Assembly: GCA_937915765.1 (NCBI GenBank)
Contig: CALGHE010000023.1
Span: forward strand, 1-44,393
Origin: an uncultured Bacteroidales bacterium
GTDB taxonomy: Bacteria > Bacteroidota > Bacteroidia > Bacteroidales > Paludibacteraceae
Direction of reading: 5' to 3'
DNA length: 44,393 bases
Position 1 is the stretch's first letter, and every line of letters starts with the position of its first letter. The position numbers and the translations under genes are program-made. This document shows positions 7,316 to 16,580 of the stretch, piece by piece. The notes under the pieces were generated by a model. It searched no databases. It worked only from the letters and a program-made list of their open reading frames with translations, and was not told the origin of the DNA.

Positions 7316-10300
7316 ATGGCTAAAGAAAAAAAATTCATCACTTGTGATGGAAATGAAGCAGCTGCTCATATCTCGTATATGTTCAGCGAATGTGCCTGCA
7401 TCTACCCTATCACGCCATCTTCTACAATGGCTGAGCACGTGGACGAGTGGGCAGCCCAAGGTCGTAAAAACATCTTCGGCGAAACAGTTTCTGTAACAGA
7501 AATGCAGTCTGAGGCTGGTGCAGCAGGCGCATTGCACGGAGCTATTCAGGCTGGTGCTTTGACTTCTACTTACACAGCATCTCAGGGTCTTTTGCTCATG
7601 ATCCCTAACATGTACAAAATTGCGGCTGAAAAGATGCCTGCAGTGTTCCATGTTTCGGCTCGTACAATCGCTTCTCACTCTTTGTGTATCTTCGGCGACC
7701 ATCAGGACGTTTACGCTTGCCGTCAGACAGGCTTCGCCATGCTGGCTGAAGGTTCTGTTCAGGAAGTTATGGACCTTGCCGGTGTCGCTCACTTGGCAAC
7801 TATCAAGTCTCAGGTTCCTTTCTTGAACTTCTTCGACGGTTTCCGTACTTCTCACGAAATCCAGAAGATCGAAAAGCTTGAAAACGAAGATTTGGCGGCT
7901 TTGATCGACCAAGACAAATTGGCTGAGTTCCGTGCAAGAGCATTGAACCCTAACAAGCCAGTTATGCGCGGTATGGCAGAAAACCCTGACACATTCTTCA
8001 CTCACCGCGAATCTTGCAACTCAATGTACGACAACGTTCCTGCTATCGTTGAAGAGTACATGAACGAAATATCTAAAATCACAGGACGCAAATACGGATT
8101 GTTCGACTACTACGGAGCTCCAGATGCTGACCGTGTAATCATCGCTATGGGTTCTGTTACAGAATGTATCCGCGAAGTTATCGACTACCTTGCTGCTAAG
8201 GGCGAAAAGGTTGGTTTGGTTGCGGTTCACTTGTACCGTCCGTTCTCTGTTAAGCACCTTTTGGCTGCAGTTCCTGCTTCTGCAAAGGTTATCACTGTGC
8301 TTGACAGAACTAAGGAACCAGGCGCTAACGGCGAACCTTTGTACTTGGATGTTCGCGACGCTTACTTCGACGAAAAGAACGCTCCTGTAATCGTTGGCGG
8401 ACGTTACGGTCTTGGCTCTAAGGACACTACTCCTGCTCAGATTCTTTCTGTTTATGAAAATATGTCTTTGGCTACTCCTAAGAACCACTTCACTGTTGGT
8501 ATCGTGGACGACGTCACTTTCACTTCTCTTCCTCAGAAAGAAGAAGTTGCAGTTGGTGGCGAAGGCATGTTCGAAGCTAAATTCTTCGGTCTTGGAGCTG
8601 ACGGTACTGTAGGTGCTAACAAGAACTCTGTAAAGATTATCGGTGACAACACAAACAAGCACTGCCAGGCTTATTTCTCTTACGACTCTAAGAAGTCGGG
8701 CGGTTTCACTTGCTCTCACCTTCGTTTCGGCGACACTCCAATCCGCTCTACTTATTTGGTGAACACTCCTAACTTCGTTGCTTGCCACGTTCAGGCTTAC
8801 TTGAACATGTACGATGTTACTCGCGGTTTGCAGAAGAACGGAACGTTCCTTTTGAACACCATCTGGGACGGTGAAGAGCTGGCTAAGAACTTGCCTAACA
8901 AGGTTAAGGCTTATTTCGCAAAGAACAACATCAAGGTTTACTATATCAACGCTACTAAGATCGCTCAGGAAATTGGTCTTGGTAACCGTACAAACACAAT
9001 CCTTCAGTCTGCATTCTTCCGTATCACAGGCGTGATTCCTGTTGATTTGGCTATCGAACAGATGAAGAAGTTCATCGTTAAGTCTTACGGCAAGAAGGGT
9101 GAAGATGTTGTGAACAAGAACTATGCAGCTGTTGACCGTGGTGGCGAATACAAGGAATTGGCTATCGACGCGGCTTGGGCTAACTTGGCTGCTGACGCGG
9201 CTCCTGCAAACAACGACCCTGAATTCATCAACAAGGTTGTTCGCCCTATCAACGCTCAGGACGGTGACTTGCTTCCTGTCTCTGCGTTCAAAGGCATCGA
9301 AGACGGTACTTGGTACGCTGGCACTTCGGCTTACGAAAAGCGTGGCGTGTCTGCGTTCGTTCCTGAATGGAATGCTGCAAACTGTATTCAGTGTAACAAA
9401 TGTGCGTTTGTCTGCCCTCACGCTTGTATCAGACCTATCGTTATGACAGACGAAGAGGCTAAGGGCATGAACGGCGACATGATTGAAATGAAGGCTCCTG
9501 CTGCCATGAAGGGAATGAAGTTCCGCATGCAGGTTGGCGTTATGGACTGCTTGGGCTGCGGCAACTGTGTTGACGTTTGTCCTGGTAACCCTAAGGCTGA
9601 AGGCGACTACAAGCTTGCTCTTAAGATGGTTCCTTTCGACCCTGAATCAGAAGCAACTAAGGTTGAGTCTGCTAACTGGGAATACGCTGTTAAGAAGGTT
9701 TCTAGCAAGCAGTCTTTGGTTGACGTTGCTTCTAACCCTAAGAACTCTCAGTTCGCTACTCCATTGTTCGAGTTCTCAGGAGCTTGCTCTGGTTGTGGTG
9801 AAACTCCATACGTTAAGTTGATCACTCAGTTGTTCGGCGACCGCGAAATCGTAGCTAACGCAACTGGATGTTCTTCTATCTACTCTGGTTCTATACCTTC
9901 AACTCCTTATACTACTAACGAAAAGGGTCAGGGTCCTGCTTGGGCTAACTCTCTATTCGAAGACTTCTGCGAGTTCGGTTTAGGTATGGAGCTTGCAAAC
10001 GAAAAGATGCGTGAACGTATCGAAAAGGTTATGACTGAGGCTATCGCTGCTGACTGCACTCCTGCTGACGCTAAAGCTTTGTTCCAGTCTTGGATCGAAA
10101 ACAAGAACAATGCAGAAGAGACTAAGAAATTGGCAGAACAGATTATCCCTGTAATCGAAGCTGGCAAGGACAAGTGCGCTCACTGCAAGCAGCTTGTTGA
10201 ACTTGAAGGTTACTTGGTAAAACGCTCTCAGTGGATTATCGGTGGTGACGGTGCTTCTTACGATATCGGTTACGGCGGTCTTGACCACGTTATCGCTTCT

Positions 10301-10879
10301 GGCAAAGACGTTAACATCTTGGTTCTTGACACTGAGGTTTACTCTAACACTGGTGGTCAGTCTTCTAAGGCTACTCCTCTTGGAGCTATCGCTAAATTCG
10401 CCGCTTCAGGTAAGAGAGTACGCAAGAAAGACCTTGGTATGATTGCTACAACTTACGGCTACGTTTATGTTGCTCAGATCGCTATGGGCGCAGACCAGGC
10501 TCAGTGCTTGAAGGCTATCCGTGAGGCTGAAGCTTATCCAGGTCCATCTTTGATTATCGCTTACGCTCCTTGTATCAACCACGGCTTGAAGGCTGGTATG
10601 GGCAAGGCTCAGGCTGAAGAGGCTAAGGCTGTTGAGTGCGGTTACTGGCACTTGTGGCGTTTCAACCCAGCTTTGGAAGAAGAAGGCAAGAACCCATTCA
10701 TCTTGGATTCTAAAGAACCTGACTACTCTAAGTTCCAAGACTTCTTGAAGGGCGAAGTTCGTTACGCTTCTGTAATGAAACAGTTCCCTAACGAAGCTCA
10801 GGAATTGTTCAACGCTTCTGAAGAAATGGCTAAGAAACGTTACCAGAGCTACGTTCGCATGACTAAGATGGAATATTAA
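7316..10879 (+). CDS. nifJ: Pyruvate:ferredoxin (flavodoxin) oxidoreductase
   Basis: 1187 aa, the full length of the one-chain PFOR. It oxidises pyruvate with CoA to acetyl-CoA and CO2, reducing ferredoxin or flavodoxin; oxygen-sensitive and cytoplasmic. Seen in order: the N-terminal thiamine/pyrimidine-binding domain (YPITPSSTMAEHVDEWA, residues near 26-42), the domain II and III regions, two 4Fe-4S motifs in an inserted ferredoxin domain (CIQCNKCAFVCP near 690; CLGCGNCVDVCP near 745), CSGCGE near 825 for the third cluster, and the TPP site GDGASYDIGYGG...NTGGQSSKATPLGA near 978-1015. Codon use is strongly biased (AAG, GCT, CTT/TTG), fitting very high expression. Monocistronic, with a terminator behind it. 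Confidence 0.98.
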   Translation: MAKEKKFITCDGNEAAAHISYMFSECACIYPITPSSTMAEHVDEWAAQGRKNIFGETVSVTEMQSEAGAAGALHGAIQAGALTSTYTASQGLLLMIPNMYKIAAEKMPAVFHVSARTIASHSLCIFGDHQDVYACRQTGFAMLAEGSVQEVMDLAGVAHLATIKSQVPFLNFFDGFRTSHEIQKIEKLENEDLAALIDQDKLAEFRARALNPNKPVMRGMAENPDTFFTHRESCNSMYDNVPAIVEEYMNEISKITGRKYGLFDYYGAPDADRVIIAMGSVTECIREVIDYLAAKGEKVGLVAVHLYRPFSVKHLLAAVPASAKVITVLDRTKEPGANGEPLYLDVRDAYFDEKNAPVIVGGRYGLGSKDTTPAQILSVYENMSLATPKNHFTVGIVDDVTFTSLPQKEEVAVGGEGMFEAKFFGLGADGTVGANKNSVKIIGDNTNKHCQAYFSYDSKKSGGFTCSHLRFGDTPIRSTYLVNTPNFVACHVQAYLNMYDVTRGLQKNGTFLLNTIWDGEELAKNLPNKVKAYFAKNNIKVYYINATKIAQEIGLGNRTNTILQSAFFRITGVIPVDLAIEQMKKFIVKSYGKKGEDVVNKNYAAVDRGGEYKELAIDAAWANLAADAAPANNDPEFINKVVRPINAQDGDLLPVSAFKGIEDGTWYAGTSAYEKRGVSAFVPEWNAANCIQCNKCAFVCPHACIRPIVMTDEEAKGMNGDMIEMKAPAAMKGMKFRMQVGVMDCLGCGNCVDVCPGNPKAEGDYKLALKMVPFDPESEATKVESANWEYAVKKVSSKQSLVDVASNPKNSQFATPLFEFSGACSGCGETPYVKLITQLFGDREIVANATGCSSIYSGSIPSTPYTTNEKGQGPAWANSLFEDFCEFGLGMELANEKMRERIEKVMTEAIAADCTPADAKALFQSWIENKNNAEETKKLAEQIIPVIEAGKDKCAHCKQLVELEGYLVKRSQWIIGGDGASYDIGYGGLDHVIASGKDVNILVLDTEVYSNTGGQSSKATPLGAIAKFAASGKRVRKKDLGMIATTYGYVYVAQIAMGADQAQCLKAIREAEAYPGPSLIIAYAPCINHGLKAGMGKAQAEEAKAVECGYWHLWRFNPALEEEGKNPFILDSKEPDYSKFQDFLKGEVRYASVMKQFPNEAQELFNASEEMAKKRYQSYVRMTKMEY

Positions 10880-10905
10880 TCAATTATCATCTGATGTTAT
10901 ATATA

Positions 10906-10943
10906 GAAAGGCTGTGTCGGATTGACACAGCCTTTCTTGTTGT
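10906..10943 (+). terminator. Terminator of nifJ
   Basis: GAAAGGCTGTGTC (10906-10918) pairs perfectly with GACACAGCCTTTC (10924-10936), a 13-bp stem with a 5-base loop, followed by a T-rich tract. Confidence 0.93.
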
Positions 10944-11038
10944 CTTTATGCCCTCCTAAACTGAAGTTTTAGATGCATCATAAAGAGAGAAGATCTCCTT
11001 TCTTCTTGTTTACAAGAGACGATTTTGAAACATTAGCG

Positions 11039-11545
11039 CTATTTCTGCAACGTATGCAAATAACATCCTAACAGTCTTGAAAAATCTTTTCCAGCCTCTT
11101 TTTCTACTCCTTTGTTTGCGCGACGGTAGCGTACCCAAACGTCCTTGTCATAATTGTAGATAAAGGACTCTTGCAACGATGGAAAGCATTTGAACGAAGC
11201 ATAGACATTCCTTTCCGAATATCGGTCGTTGCGAATGTTGTGGGTGATTTCAATGGTCAGAAGGACATTGATTGGTGTAAGTTCCTTTCCTTTCCGTTCA
11301 ATTCTTTCCCAAATTGAAATATCTGGCGTAATCATTATCTCGTCAGATAGTTTTGTCTCCGTCAAGATATCCCTACGACCAAATTTCACAAGGTAGTTTT
11401 GAACTATATCGGTTTGTATCACTTGGTGAGTATAGGTATTGTTGCTTGCCATGCCAAGTCCTTCGATATAATCTCGGTCGGTTACAAGTGCGATTCTGCG
11501 CAACTCCTCTTCCGTGTAAGTGAAATCTTCAATCTGTTTTTTCAT
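11039..11545 (-). CDS. Uma2-like (DUF820) putative nuclease-fold protein
   Basis: 168 aa. Reads like a Uma2-family protein, a PD-(D/E)XK fold: MITPDISIWE supplies the Asp and VLLTIEITH the downstream Glu, then a Tyr-rich C-terminal strand region (FIYNYDKDVWVRYRR). The usual lysine of E-x-K is replaced (E-I-T), so catalysis is doubtful. Its start lies 33 bases downstream of the stop of the large RM fusion on the same strand, so it is probably co-transcribed with it. It could be an accessory nuclease, a modulator of the RM enzyme, or unrelated cargo. Confidence 0.6.
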   Translation of the reverse strand: MKKQIEDFTYTEEELRRIALVTDRDYIEGLGMASNNTYTHQVIQTDIVQNYLVKFGRRDILTETKLSDEIMITPDISIWERIERKGKELTPINVLLTIEITHNIRNDRYSERNVYASFKCFPSLQESFIYNYDKDVWVRYRRANKGVEKEAGKDFSRLLGCYLHTLQK

Positions 11546-11578
11546 ATCCTAACTTTTTTCTGTTAAAGCAAATTTAAT

Positions 11579-14500
11579 TCATCTCAACCACTTCTCCAAT
11601 ATCTTTTTCTTTCGTTCTGCACATCCAGCCATTACGGCTTTGGCTGCGGCTATTTTTGATTCGTAAGATTCTATTTCGGAAACTATGCGCTGTTGCTCGG
11701 CAAGTGGCGGAAGAGGGATTTGGAAATTTGCAACATCATCTGCATTTAAATTTGGCTGAGAACTTCCATGTCTCAAAGCTTTTAATGCTTCTGTTTGAGA
11801 TTGTATATAATACCACACATAATCTGTTTTTACATTGATTTTCTTTTCATACAATACTGCACAAGCTTGATTCGTAGCTGATTCTATGCCCAATTTTGCA
11901 GAATACCCTACAGTCATTCCATACATAGCAACGACAATTGAGTCTATTGGATATAACTTAGCACTACTATTCTTCAGACCTTCACTAGTAATTTTCTCGG
12001 TTGTATCGTAAATAACTCTGTTTTGCAATTCTCCGGTTGTTAACCACGGGATTGAGCCATTATTCCAAAACAATGGATTTTTTCTAGATGGAGTTCCTCC
12101 TGAAGATATTTTATAAACATCCCCCAACTTTTTCTTTTCCCCCTTCACATTCGCCATCGTTTCAGCAATCTTCCTCTTATATTCCTCAATCGTCATTCGA
12201 CTATTGTTATATTCTTCATCAACCTTTTCACATTCGGAAACGACTTGCTGCTGAATGTCAAGAGGGGGAAGTGGAATTTTGATTGCTTTTAGATTTGTGC
12301 TGTTTAATCCTCCTTGAGCAGAACCTGTAATATTCGCTTTTAGAATATTTTGTCCTATAACAGAATATAAAAACTCAAACAAATAAAATTGTGTAAGTTT
12401 TTCTTTACAACGAATAATGAAAACATGTTCATTTATCATTGCCTCTTTGCCATCAAGTTCATCCCTTACAATAGCAACTTTACCTGTTAATGCTCCATCT
12501 TTACATATCAGCAAATCAGATTTTTTTAGTTTTCCCCGTGTTGATTTATTGTAATAATCAAATGAAACAAATTTGGGCGAAGTTAGATTTATATATCCAG
12601 ATGTGTTGTCAATATGTTCACCTCCTAAAGACAAAACACCCTCACTAATAGATCCCACTCCACCTGTTGGCCTTGAACCTGTTTCAATTAAGGAAACAAT
12701 TGATTCAAATTTCACCAAAGGCCACTTGCTCTTAATCTCAATCTTTTTATCAGCCGTAAGTTTGATTGCTTTGTTGAAACTTGTGCGGCTGAAATCTATC
12801 ATATCGTGCGTGTTGAGGTAAGCGCAATATTTGCTTTGCGGCTCCGGCAGTTCTATTTGCTTATTGTCAAACGCAAAGCGAACTGACGCTGCAATGGTGT
12901 CTGTCGCATAACAGTCAGCGTCATTATAAAGCAATCCGCCCGGCTGACTGATTTGTATTCCCTCTGCGCCTTTTCTGTTGCTCCAATCATATCCCAAGAA
13001 CTTTTTCTGTTCTGCATTGTCGGCTGGTGCTGTAATAGTCAATGTGATTTGGTCATGCACCAATGTAAAATATATCAGTTTTTCAGACTCAACTTCCTTA
13101 ACTTTCTTGAAAAAGAACTCTTTAATTTCTTTCTTTTGTTCTTCTTCAGTACTTTTTTTGAACTTGTTACTTTTACGTTTATTTTGAACCTCTGTGAGGT
13201 TATCAAACCATGCTATGTATTGTGCAAAATATTCGTTCCCTTCAAGTTCTTCTTTCGTTGCGGTTTCCGTTGCAAACGACTTGTACAAATCTTCCGTTAC
13301 ATTAATTTTCTTAATGTATTTCTGAAAGACTTCCTTATCTTCCCACTCCTCAGAAAATTTTCCTGAAAGAATTGCATTGACGACATCTTTTACAATTTCT
13401 CTTCGCTTCGGTGGTTCGTTAAATTTTTCGAGGTAGAGAACAACCGTATTAGTGCCTGTTGCACCAAAAGTTTTGCTTCCGAATTGTGCCACAGCTCTAA
13501 GATGGAAAAATTGCAAAATAATTTCGCGTGCGCACATATAACTGTTACTGTCATTGCTTAAAATTGACGAAGGCAAAACCACCGCCGCAATTCCTTTAGG
13601 TTTTAATAGTTGTGCAATGCGTTCAACAAAAAGCGTTTCTATTTCGCTTCCGTCATTGCTTATCAGGTTTCTCTCTAAAAGCTCAAAACTGTTGTTTTTA
13701 AGTTTTAGATGTCCTTTAAAACCACTGACCGAATAGGGCGGATTTGCAACAAGAATATCGAATGACGAATTAGTTATTTGTTCATCGGTATATTGTTCCA
13801 GACCATCGCCAAATTTTATTTTCCCTTGTCCAGCCCCATTCATATAAAGGGAAACTTTTGCAACTCTTGCAAGACGATAATCTTTTTCTATTCCGAAAAT
13901 ATGATGTTCACACCAAGCATTTTCGCAAATTGCATCAACTTTGCCATTAACACTGAAATAGTTATTAATCGCTTCCACCGCCTCCGTGAGAAAGTGACCT
14001 GCTCCACAAGCATAGTCAATAACCTTCGGAAAGACAAAATTTTCATTTTTACGCACAATCTTATCCAATGGAAGACAATCCCATATAAATCTTGTAATTG
14101 GCATCGGTGTGAAGAACTGCCCTTCATTTTGCTTAAATCCTTTATTGAGTAGTTGCTCAAACAAATCACCAAGGAATTGATGTTTTGACGGATATACAAT
14201 TCTGTATTTTTGGAATAGTTGAACAACTTCTACCAATATCTTTCCATTTTGAAAAAACAGTTCCTCATTATGCACATCCTTAAAAGCAAAATCGTTATTG
14301 CTATAGAATTTTAGAATCCTTATTGTATTTCTTAAATCTTCAATTGCAGCTCTCCGCCTGTTATCGTTTAGTTTTTGTGCAAAAAGATTTTCGGCATAGT
14401 CGTCTGACACATAATAAATCTCTTCGCCCATGAATTTTTCCATTCCTTCTTTATGCAGACGTTGCAGTCTGTCTTGCAGACTTTCGTATGAATCTGAGCC

Positions 14501-15403
14501 TACTTTATATTGAAATTCAACAATGTCATCATCTGACTTTTGCATTTCATCCACCAATTTACAGATAAAAAGTGCAACAAGACGATTGAACGCATTTTCT
14601 TTGTCACTAACGTTGTTATGACGTAAAATTTCCTCAAAACGATTTACGATTTTATCCTCTGACTTAAAATCTTCCAAACGTTTTTTTCTAAGCGGCGGTA
14701 CTCCGATTTGGTACGCTTGCGAATCTTCGCCAAAGATTACACCCTTTTCATGAATAAGTTTGTCATAAGTTTCGTCCCAAACTTCAAATAAGTCCTTTAC
14801 CGTTTGCGCATTTTCAAACAACCGAATAGATTTATCTTTAACGGATTGTTTTTTAACGTTTTCGTCATCAGAACAGTCAATGATATAATTTTCAAATGAT
14901 AAAACTTCATCTTTGAAATCAGAAGCATAAAGCGAAAGCCATTTAGCAGAGCGTTCTTGTTGCCAATAAGAAAACAATTGCCCTCCATCTTCTTTTAACT
15001 GTTTCAAAGCTTTTAAATGTTCGCTGCCTGCAGTTTTACATTCAATGATAAGCAACATATTCTTGCCATCTTTGTCATAAACGCAAATGTCGGCTTTACC
15101 GCCTTTTGCGTCATGTCCAAGATTCCAACGTTTTTCAAGTTCTATATGTTCCGGACGATAACCCTTTTCAAAAAGGCGATGGACGCACTCAAAAACCACG
15201 AAATTTTCGGGATGTTCAAAATTGCAAGTTGTTCGATCATTAATTTTGAAACCTAATTCTTCGGGATAGAACAATTGTTTTTTCTTAAAATCTACGCTTA
15301 TTGTACATCCTTCCTTTTGAGGAAATATTTTGGAATAGACATCATTATTTTCTTCAAATCCTAAGATTTCAAGAACTTTCTGAAAATTATCTTTCGTTAT
15401 CAT
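11579..15403 (-). CDS. Single-chain restriction-modification-specificity enzyme (type IIG / type I-like fusion)
   Basis: 1274 aa. Residues 1-190 form a PD-(D/E)XK nuclease domain: KADICVYDKDGK (near 102) and LLIIECKT (near 118), then GGQLFSYWQQ. A helical region follows (about 200-400), then an N6-adenine methyltransferase domain with motif I IDYACGAGHF (near 461) and motif IV VANPPYS (near 550). The C-terminus has two HsdS-like target-recognition domains, the first from WPLVKFESIVSLIETGSRP (near 893) and the second from KLGDVYKISSGGTPSR (near 1090). Each ends in the conserved PLPPL-x-x-QQ helix. So cutting, methylating and sequence reading sit in one chain, without an ATP-dependent helicase. 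Two target domains predict a bipartite recognition sequence. ATG at 15403 is used; ten more codons are possible but run into the upstream palindromic element. Confidence 0.9.
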   Translation of the reverse strand: MITKDNFQKVLEILGFEENNDVYSKIFPQKEGCTISVDFKKKQLFYPEELGFKINDRTTCNFEHPENFVVFECVHRLFEKGYRPEHIELEKRWNLGHDAKGGKADICVYDKDGKNMLLIIECKTAGSEHLKALKQLKEDGGQLFSYWQQERSAKWLSLYASDFKDEVLSFENYIIDCSDDENVKKQSVKDKSIRLFENAQTVKDLFEVWDETYDKLIHEKGVIFGEDSQAYQIGVPPLRKKRLEDFKSEDKIVNRFEEILRHNNVSDKENAFNRLVALFICKLVDEMQKSDDDIVEFQYKVGSDSYESLQDRLQRLHKEGMEKFMGEEIYYVSDDYAENLFAQKLNDNRRRAAIEDLRNTIRILKFYSNNDFAFKDVHNEELFFQNGKILVEVVQLFQKYRIVYPSKHQFLGDLFEQLLNKGFKQNEGQFFTPMPITRFIWDCLPLDKIVRKNENFVFPKVIDYACGAGHFLTEAVEAINNYFSVNGKVDAICENAWCEHHIFGIEKDYRLARVAKVSLYMNGAGQGKIKFGDGLEQYTDEQITNSSFDILVANPPYSVSGFKGHLKLKNNSFELLERNLISNDGSEIETLFVERIAQLLKPKGIAAVVLPSSILSNDSNSYMCAREIILQFFHLRAVAQFGSKTFGATGTNTVVLYLEKFNEPPKRREIVKDVVNAILSGKFSEEWEDKEVFQKYIKKINVTEDLYKSFATETATKEELEGNEYFAQYIAWFDNLTEVQNKRKSNKFKKSTEEEQKKEIKEFFFKKVKEVESEKLIYFTLVHDQITLTITAPADNAEQKKFLGYDWSNRKGAEGIQISQPGGLLYNDADCYATDTIAASVRFAFDNKQIELPEPQSKYCAYLNTHDMIDFSRTSFNKAIKLTADKKIEIKSKWPLVKFESIVSLIETGSRPTGGVGSISEGVLSLGGEHIDNTSGYINLTSPKFVSFDYYNKSTRGKLKKSDLLICKDGALTGKVAIVRDELDGKEAMINEHVFIIRCKEKLTQFYLFEFLYSVIGQNILKANITGSAQGGLNSTNLKAIKIPLPPLDIQQQVVSECEKVDEEYNNSRMTIEEYKRKIAETMANVKGEKKKLGDVYKISSGGTPSRKNPLFWNNGSIPWLTTGELQNRVIYDTTEKITSEGLKNSSAKLYPIDSIVVAMYGMTVGYSAKLGIESATNQACAVLYEKKINVKTDYVWYYIQSQTEALKALRHGSSQPNLNADDVANFQIPLPPLAEQQRIVSEIESYESKIAAAKAVMAGCAERKKKILEKWLR

Positions 15404-15480
15404 CTTTACGTACGCTATTTGCAGCGTCAGCAACTTACCGATGACAGCAGTATTACGTCAAACTCCTCCATATACGACAA

Positions 15481-15577
15481 GCGTGGACTCCACTTATCGC
15501 ATTCTGAGGTGTTTGGCGTAACCTGCAAGTCAAATAAGTTCGGTCCACGCAAAGCGCAGACGTTCACTGAACTTATT
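15481..15577. repeat. Nested inverted repeats upstream of the RM gene
   Basis: AATAAGTTC (15533-15541) and GAACTTATT (15569-15577) are perfect reverse complements. GCGTGGAC (15481-15488) and GTCCACGC (15543-15550) are also perfect reverse complements, and the latter sits inside the first hairpin loop. GTGGACTCCAC (15483-15493) is itself palindromic around one base. The arrangement allows two alternative folds. It resembles a recombination or folded single-strand site more than a terminator. Confidence 0.7.
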
Positions 15578-15734
15578 CTATGACCTGCTTCTTCAAATCG
15601 CCAAACTTTCAGAATGTCTCGAATAAATAGCAAACGCTATAATTACTAATATGTTACTTTAAATCAAATCATAAAAAACTTTCGTTTTTGATATATTCTG
15701 GTGCAAATATAATGATTTTTTCTTTTAGACTGTA

Positions 15735-15809
15735 AAGGTTGCCGATTAATATATAAACTCCAAACAATCTAAAAACTTCACAATTCTAAAACTTAAGGGT
15801 TACCGATTA
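15735..15809. repeat. Pair of direct repeats, GTTRCCGATTA core
   Basis: AAGGTTGCCGATTA (15735-15748) and AGGGTTACCGATTA (15796-15809) match at 12 of 14 positions, 61 bases apart, just downstream of the OmpA-domain gene. Confidence 0.5.
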
Positions 15810-15838
15810 TTCCAACTCTATACGAACAGCGATTAAAC

Positions 15839-16516
15839 TTACTTTTCAAATTCCTTTTTTACTTTATCTCGCAACTCCTTTTCCCTCTCTTTAGAATAGA
15901 ATTCTAAGGTAACGCGGCGGTTCTGCTCATGTTCTGGTTCTGTTTGTGCGTCTGGAATTCGAGGTTCGGTATAAGCCGCACCAACCGGAATTACTTTATC
16001 AGGGTCTGCACCTCTTGCGACTAACAGACTACGCATATATTCCGCCCTTTTCTGAGATAGTTTTTCATTGTATCTCAGACTGCCTCGGCTATCAGTATGA
16101 CCAACAACTAAAAACGTGTCATTCGGGAAAAGAGAAACAAATTCTGCCATCTCATCCCATTGAGCAATATCCTCAGGTCGAGGAGCTACGCCCCAAAAAC
16201 CAAAACTATAGTCCCATTCAAACTTTTGTTGCACTGCAGTAATATCTTCTACATTTTCCTGTGCCTTAGCCTCCTGACAAGCTACCATAGCAGTCGCACC
16301 AGCAGCCACTCCGATAATTTTCAGCGCGTTGCCTGCCTTCTGCTTTTTGCTCAATTGAGCCTCGATGTACTGACGCTCACGCTCGCAGTTTGGACACGTG
16401 CCTGCGCATTCTCCTTCAAAGCTGCATTCGGCAGGTGTGTACGGGATTCCGTTGGCTTCCGCAATCTGTTTTCTGACGCTTTTGAGCACTTCACAAGTTT
16501 TCTTGCCTCTGTTCAT
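15839..16516 (-). CDS. OmpA-domain protein with N-terminal Cys-rich module (paralogue 1)
   Basis: 225 aa. Residues 1-55 are a Cys-rich module (KTCEVLK; AECSFEGECAGTCPNCERE; four Cys in C-x6-C-x3-C-x2-C) known at the front of several Bacteroidetes envelope proteins. Residues about 60-80 are one hydrophobic segment (ALKIIGVAAGATAMVAC), ending in a lipobox-like AC. The rest is an OmpA/MotB-type peptidoglycan-binding domain with FLVVGHTDSRGS and NRRVTLEF. The layout suggests an inner-membrane anchor with a cytoplasmic metal-binding head and a periplasmic wall-binding domain. There is no beta-barrel. Last gene of a likely four-gene operon; a near-copy lies directly upstream. Confidence 0.85.
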   Translation of the reverse strand: MNRGKKTCEVLKSVRKQIAEANGIPYTPAECSFEGECAGTCPNCERERQYIEAQLSKKQKAGNALKIIGVAAGATAMVACQEAKAQENVEDITAVQQKFEWDYSFGFWGVAPRPEDIAQWDEMAEFVSLFPNDTFLVVGHTDSRGSLRYNEKLSQKRAEYMRSLLVARGADPDKVIPVGAAYTEPRIPDAQTEPEHEQNRRVTLEFYSKEREKELRDKVKKEFEK

Positions 16517-16580
16517 GACGAAACAACATTTTAATTTAAAACAACTTCGTGATAAATTTTAGTTTCAGCAGATAATAATA

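Larger units (their letters stand above)
15404..15838. promoter_or_regulatory. Leader of the RM gene with palindromic element and promoter box
   Basis: A 435-bp gap between the OmpA-domain gene and the RM gene. It holds a -7 box for the minus strand (TATATTTG, 15711-15704), which predicts a leader of about 295 bases to the RM start, and the hairpin and inverted repeats listed separately. Further upstream are two direct repeats of GTTRCCGATTA (15739-15748 and 15800-15809). A 68-codon minus-strand frame (15633-15427) covers the palindromes but matches nothing known and is thought to be accidental. Confidence 0.5.

Noticed and set aside
8021..9421. Long open frame (466 codons) antisense to nifJ, with others at 139-726 and 7292-8005
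   Set aside because: A shadow of strongly biased codon use in a highly expressed gene. The translation is Ser/Val/Arg-rich without any motif and the nifJ frame is unambiguous.
15481..15577. Integron attC site
   Set aside because: The fold is suggestive, but no RYYYAAC / GTTRRRY core pair could be placed at the ends and no integrase or cassette array is in the window.
15427..15633. 68-codon minus-strand frame in the RM leader
   Set aside because: It coincides with the inverted repeats, which explain its composition. No start context or homology was recognised. Kept as a structural finding rather than a gene.
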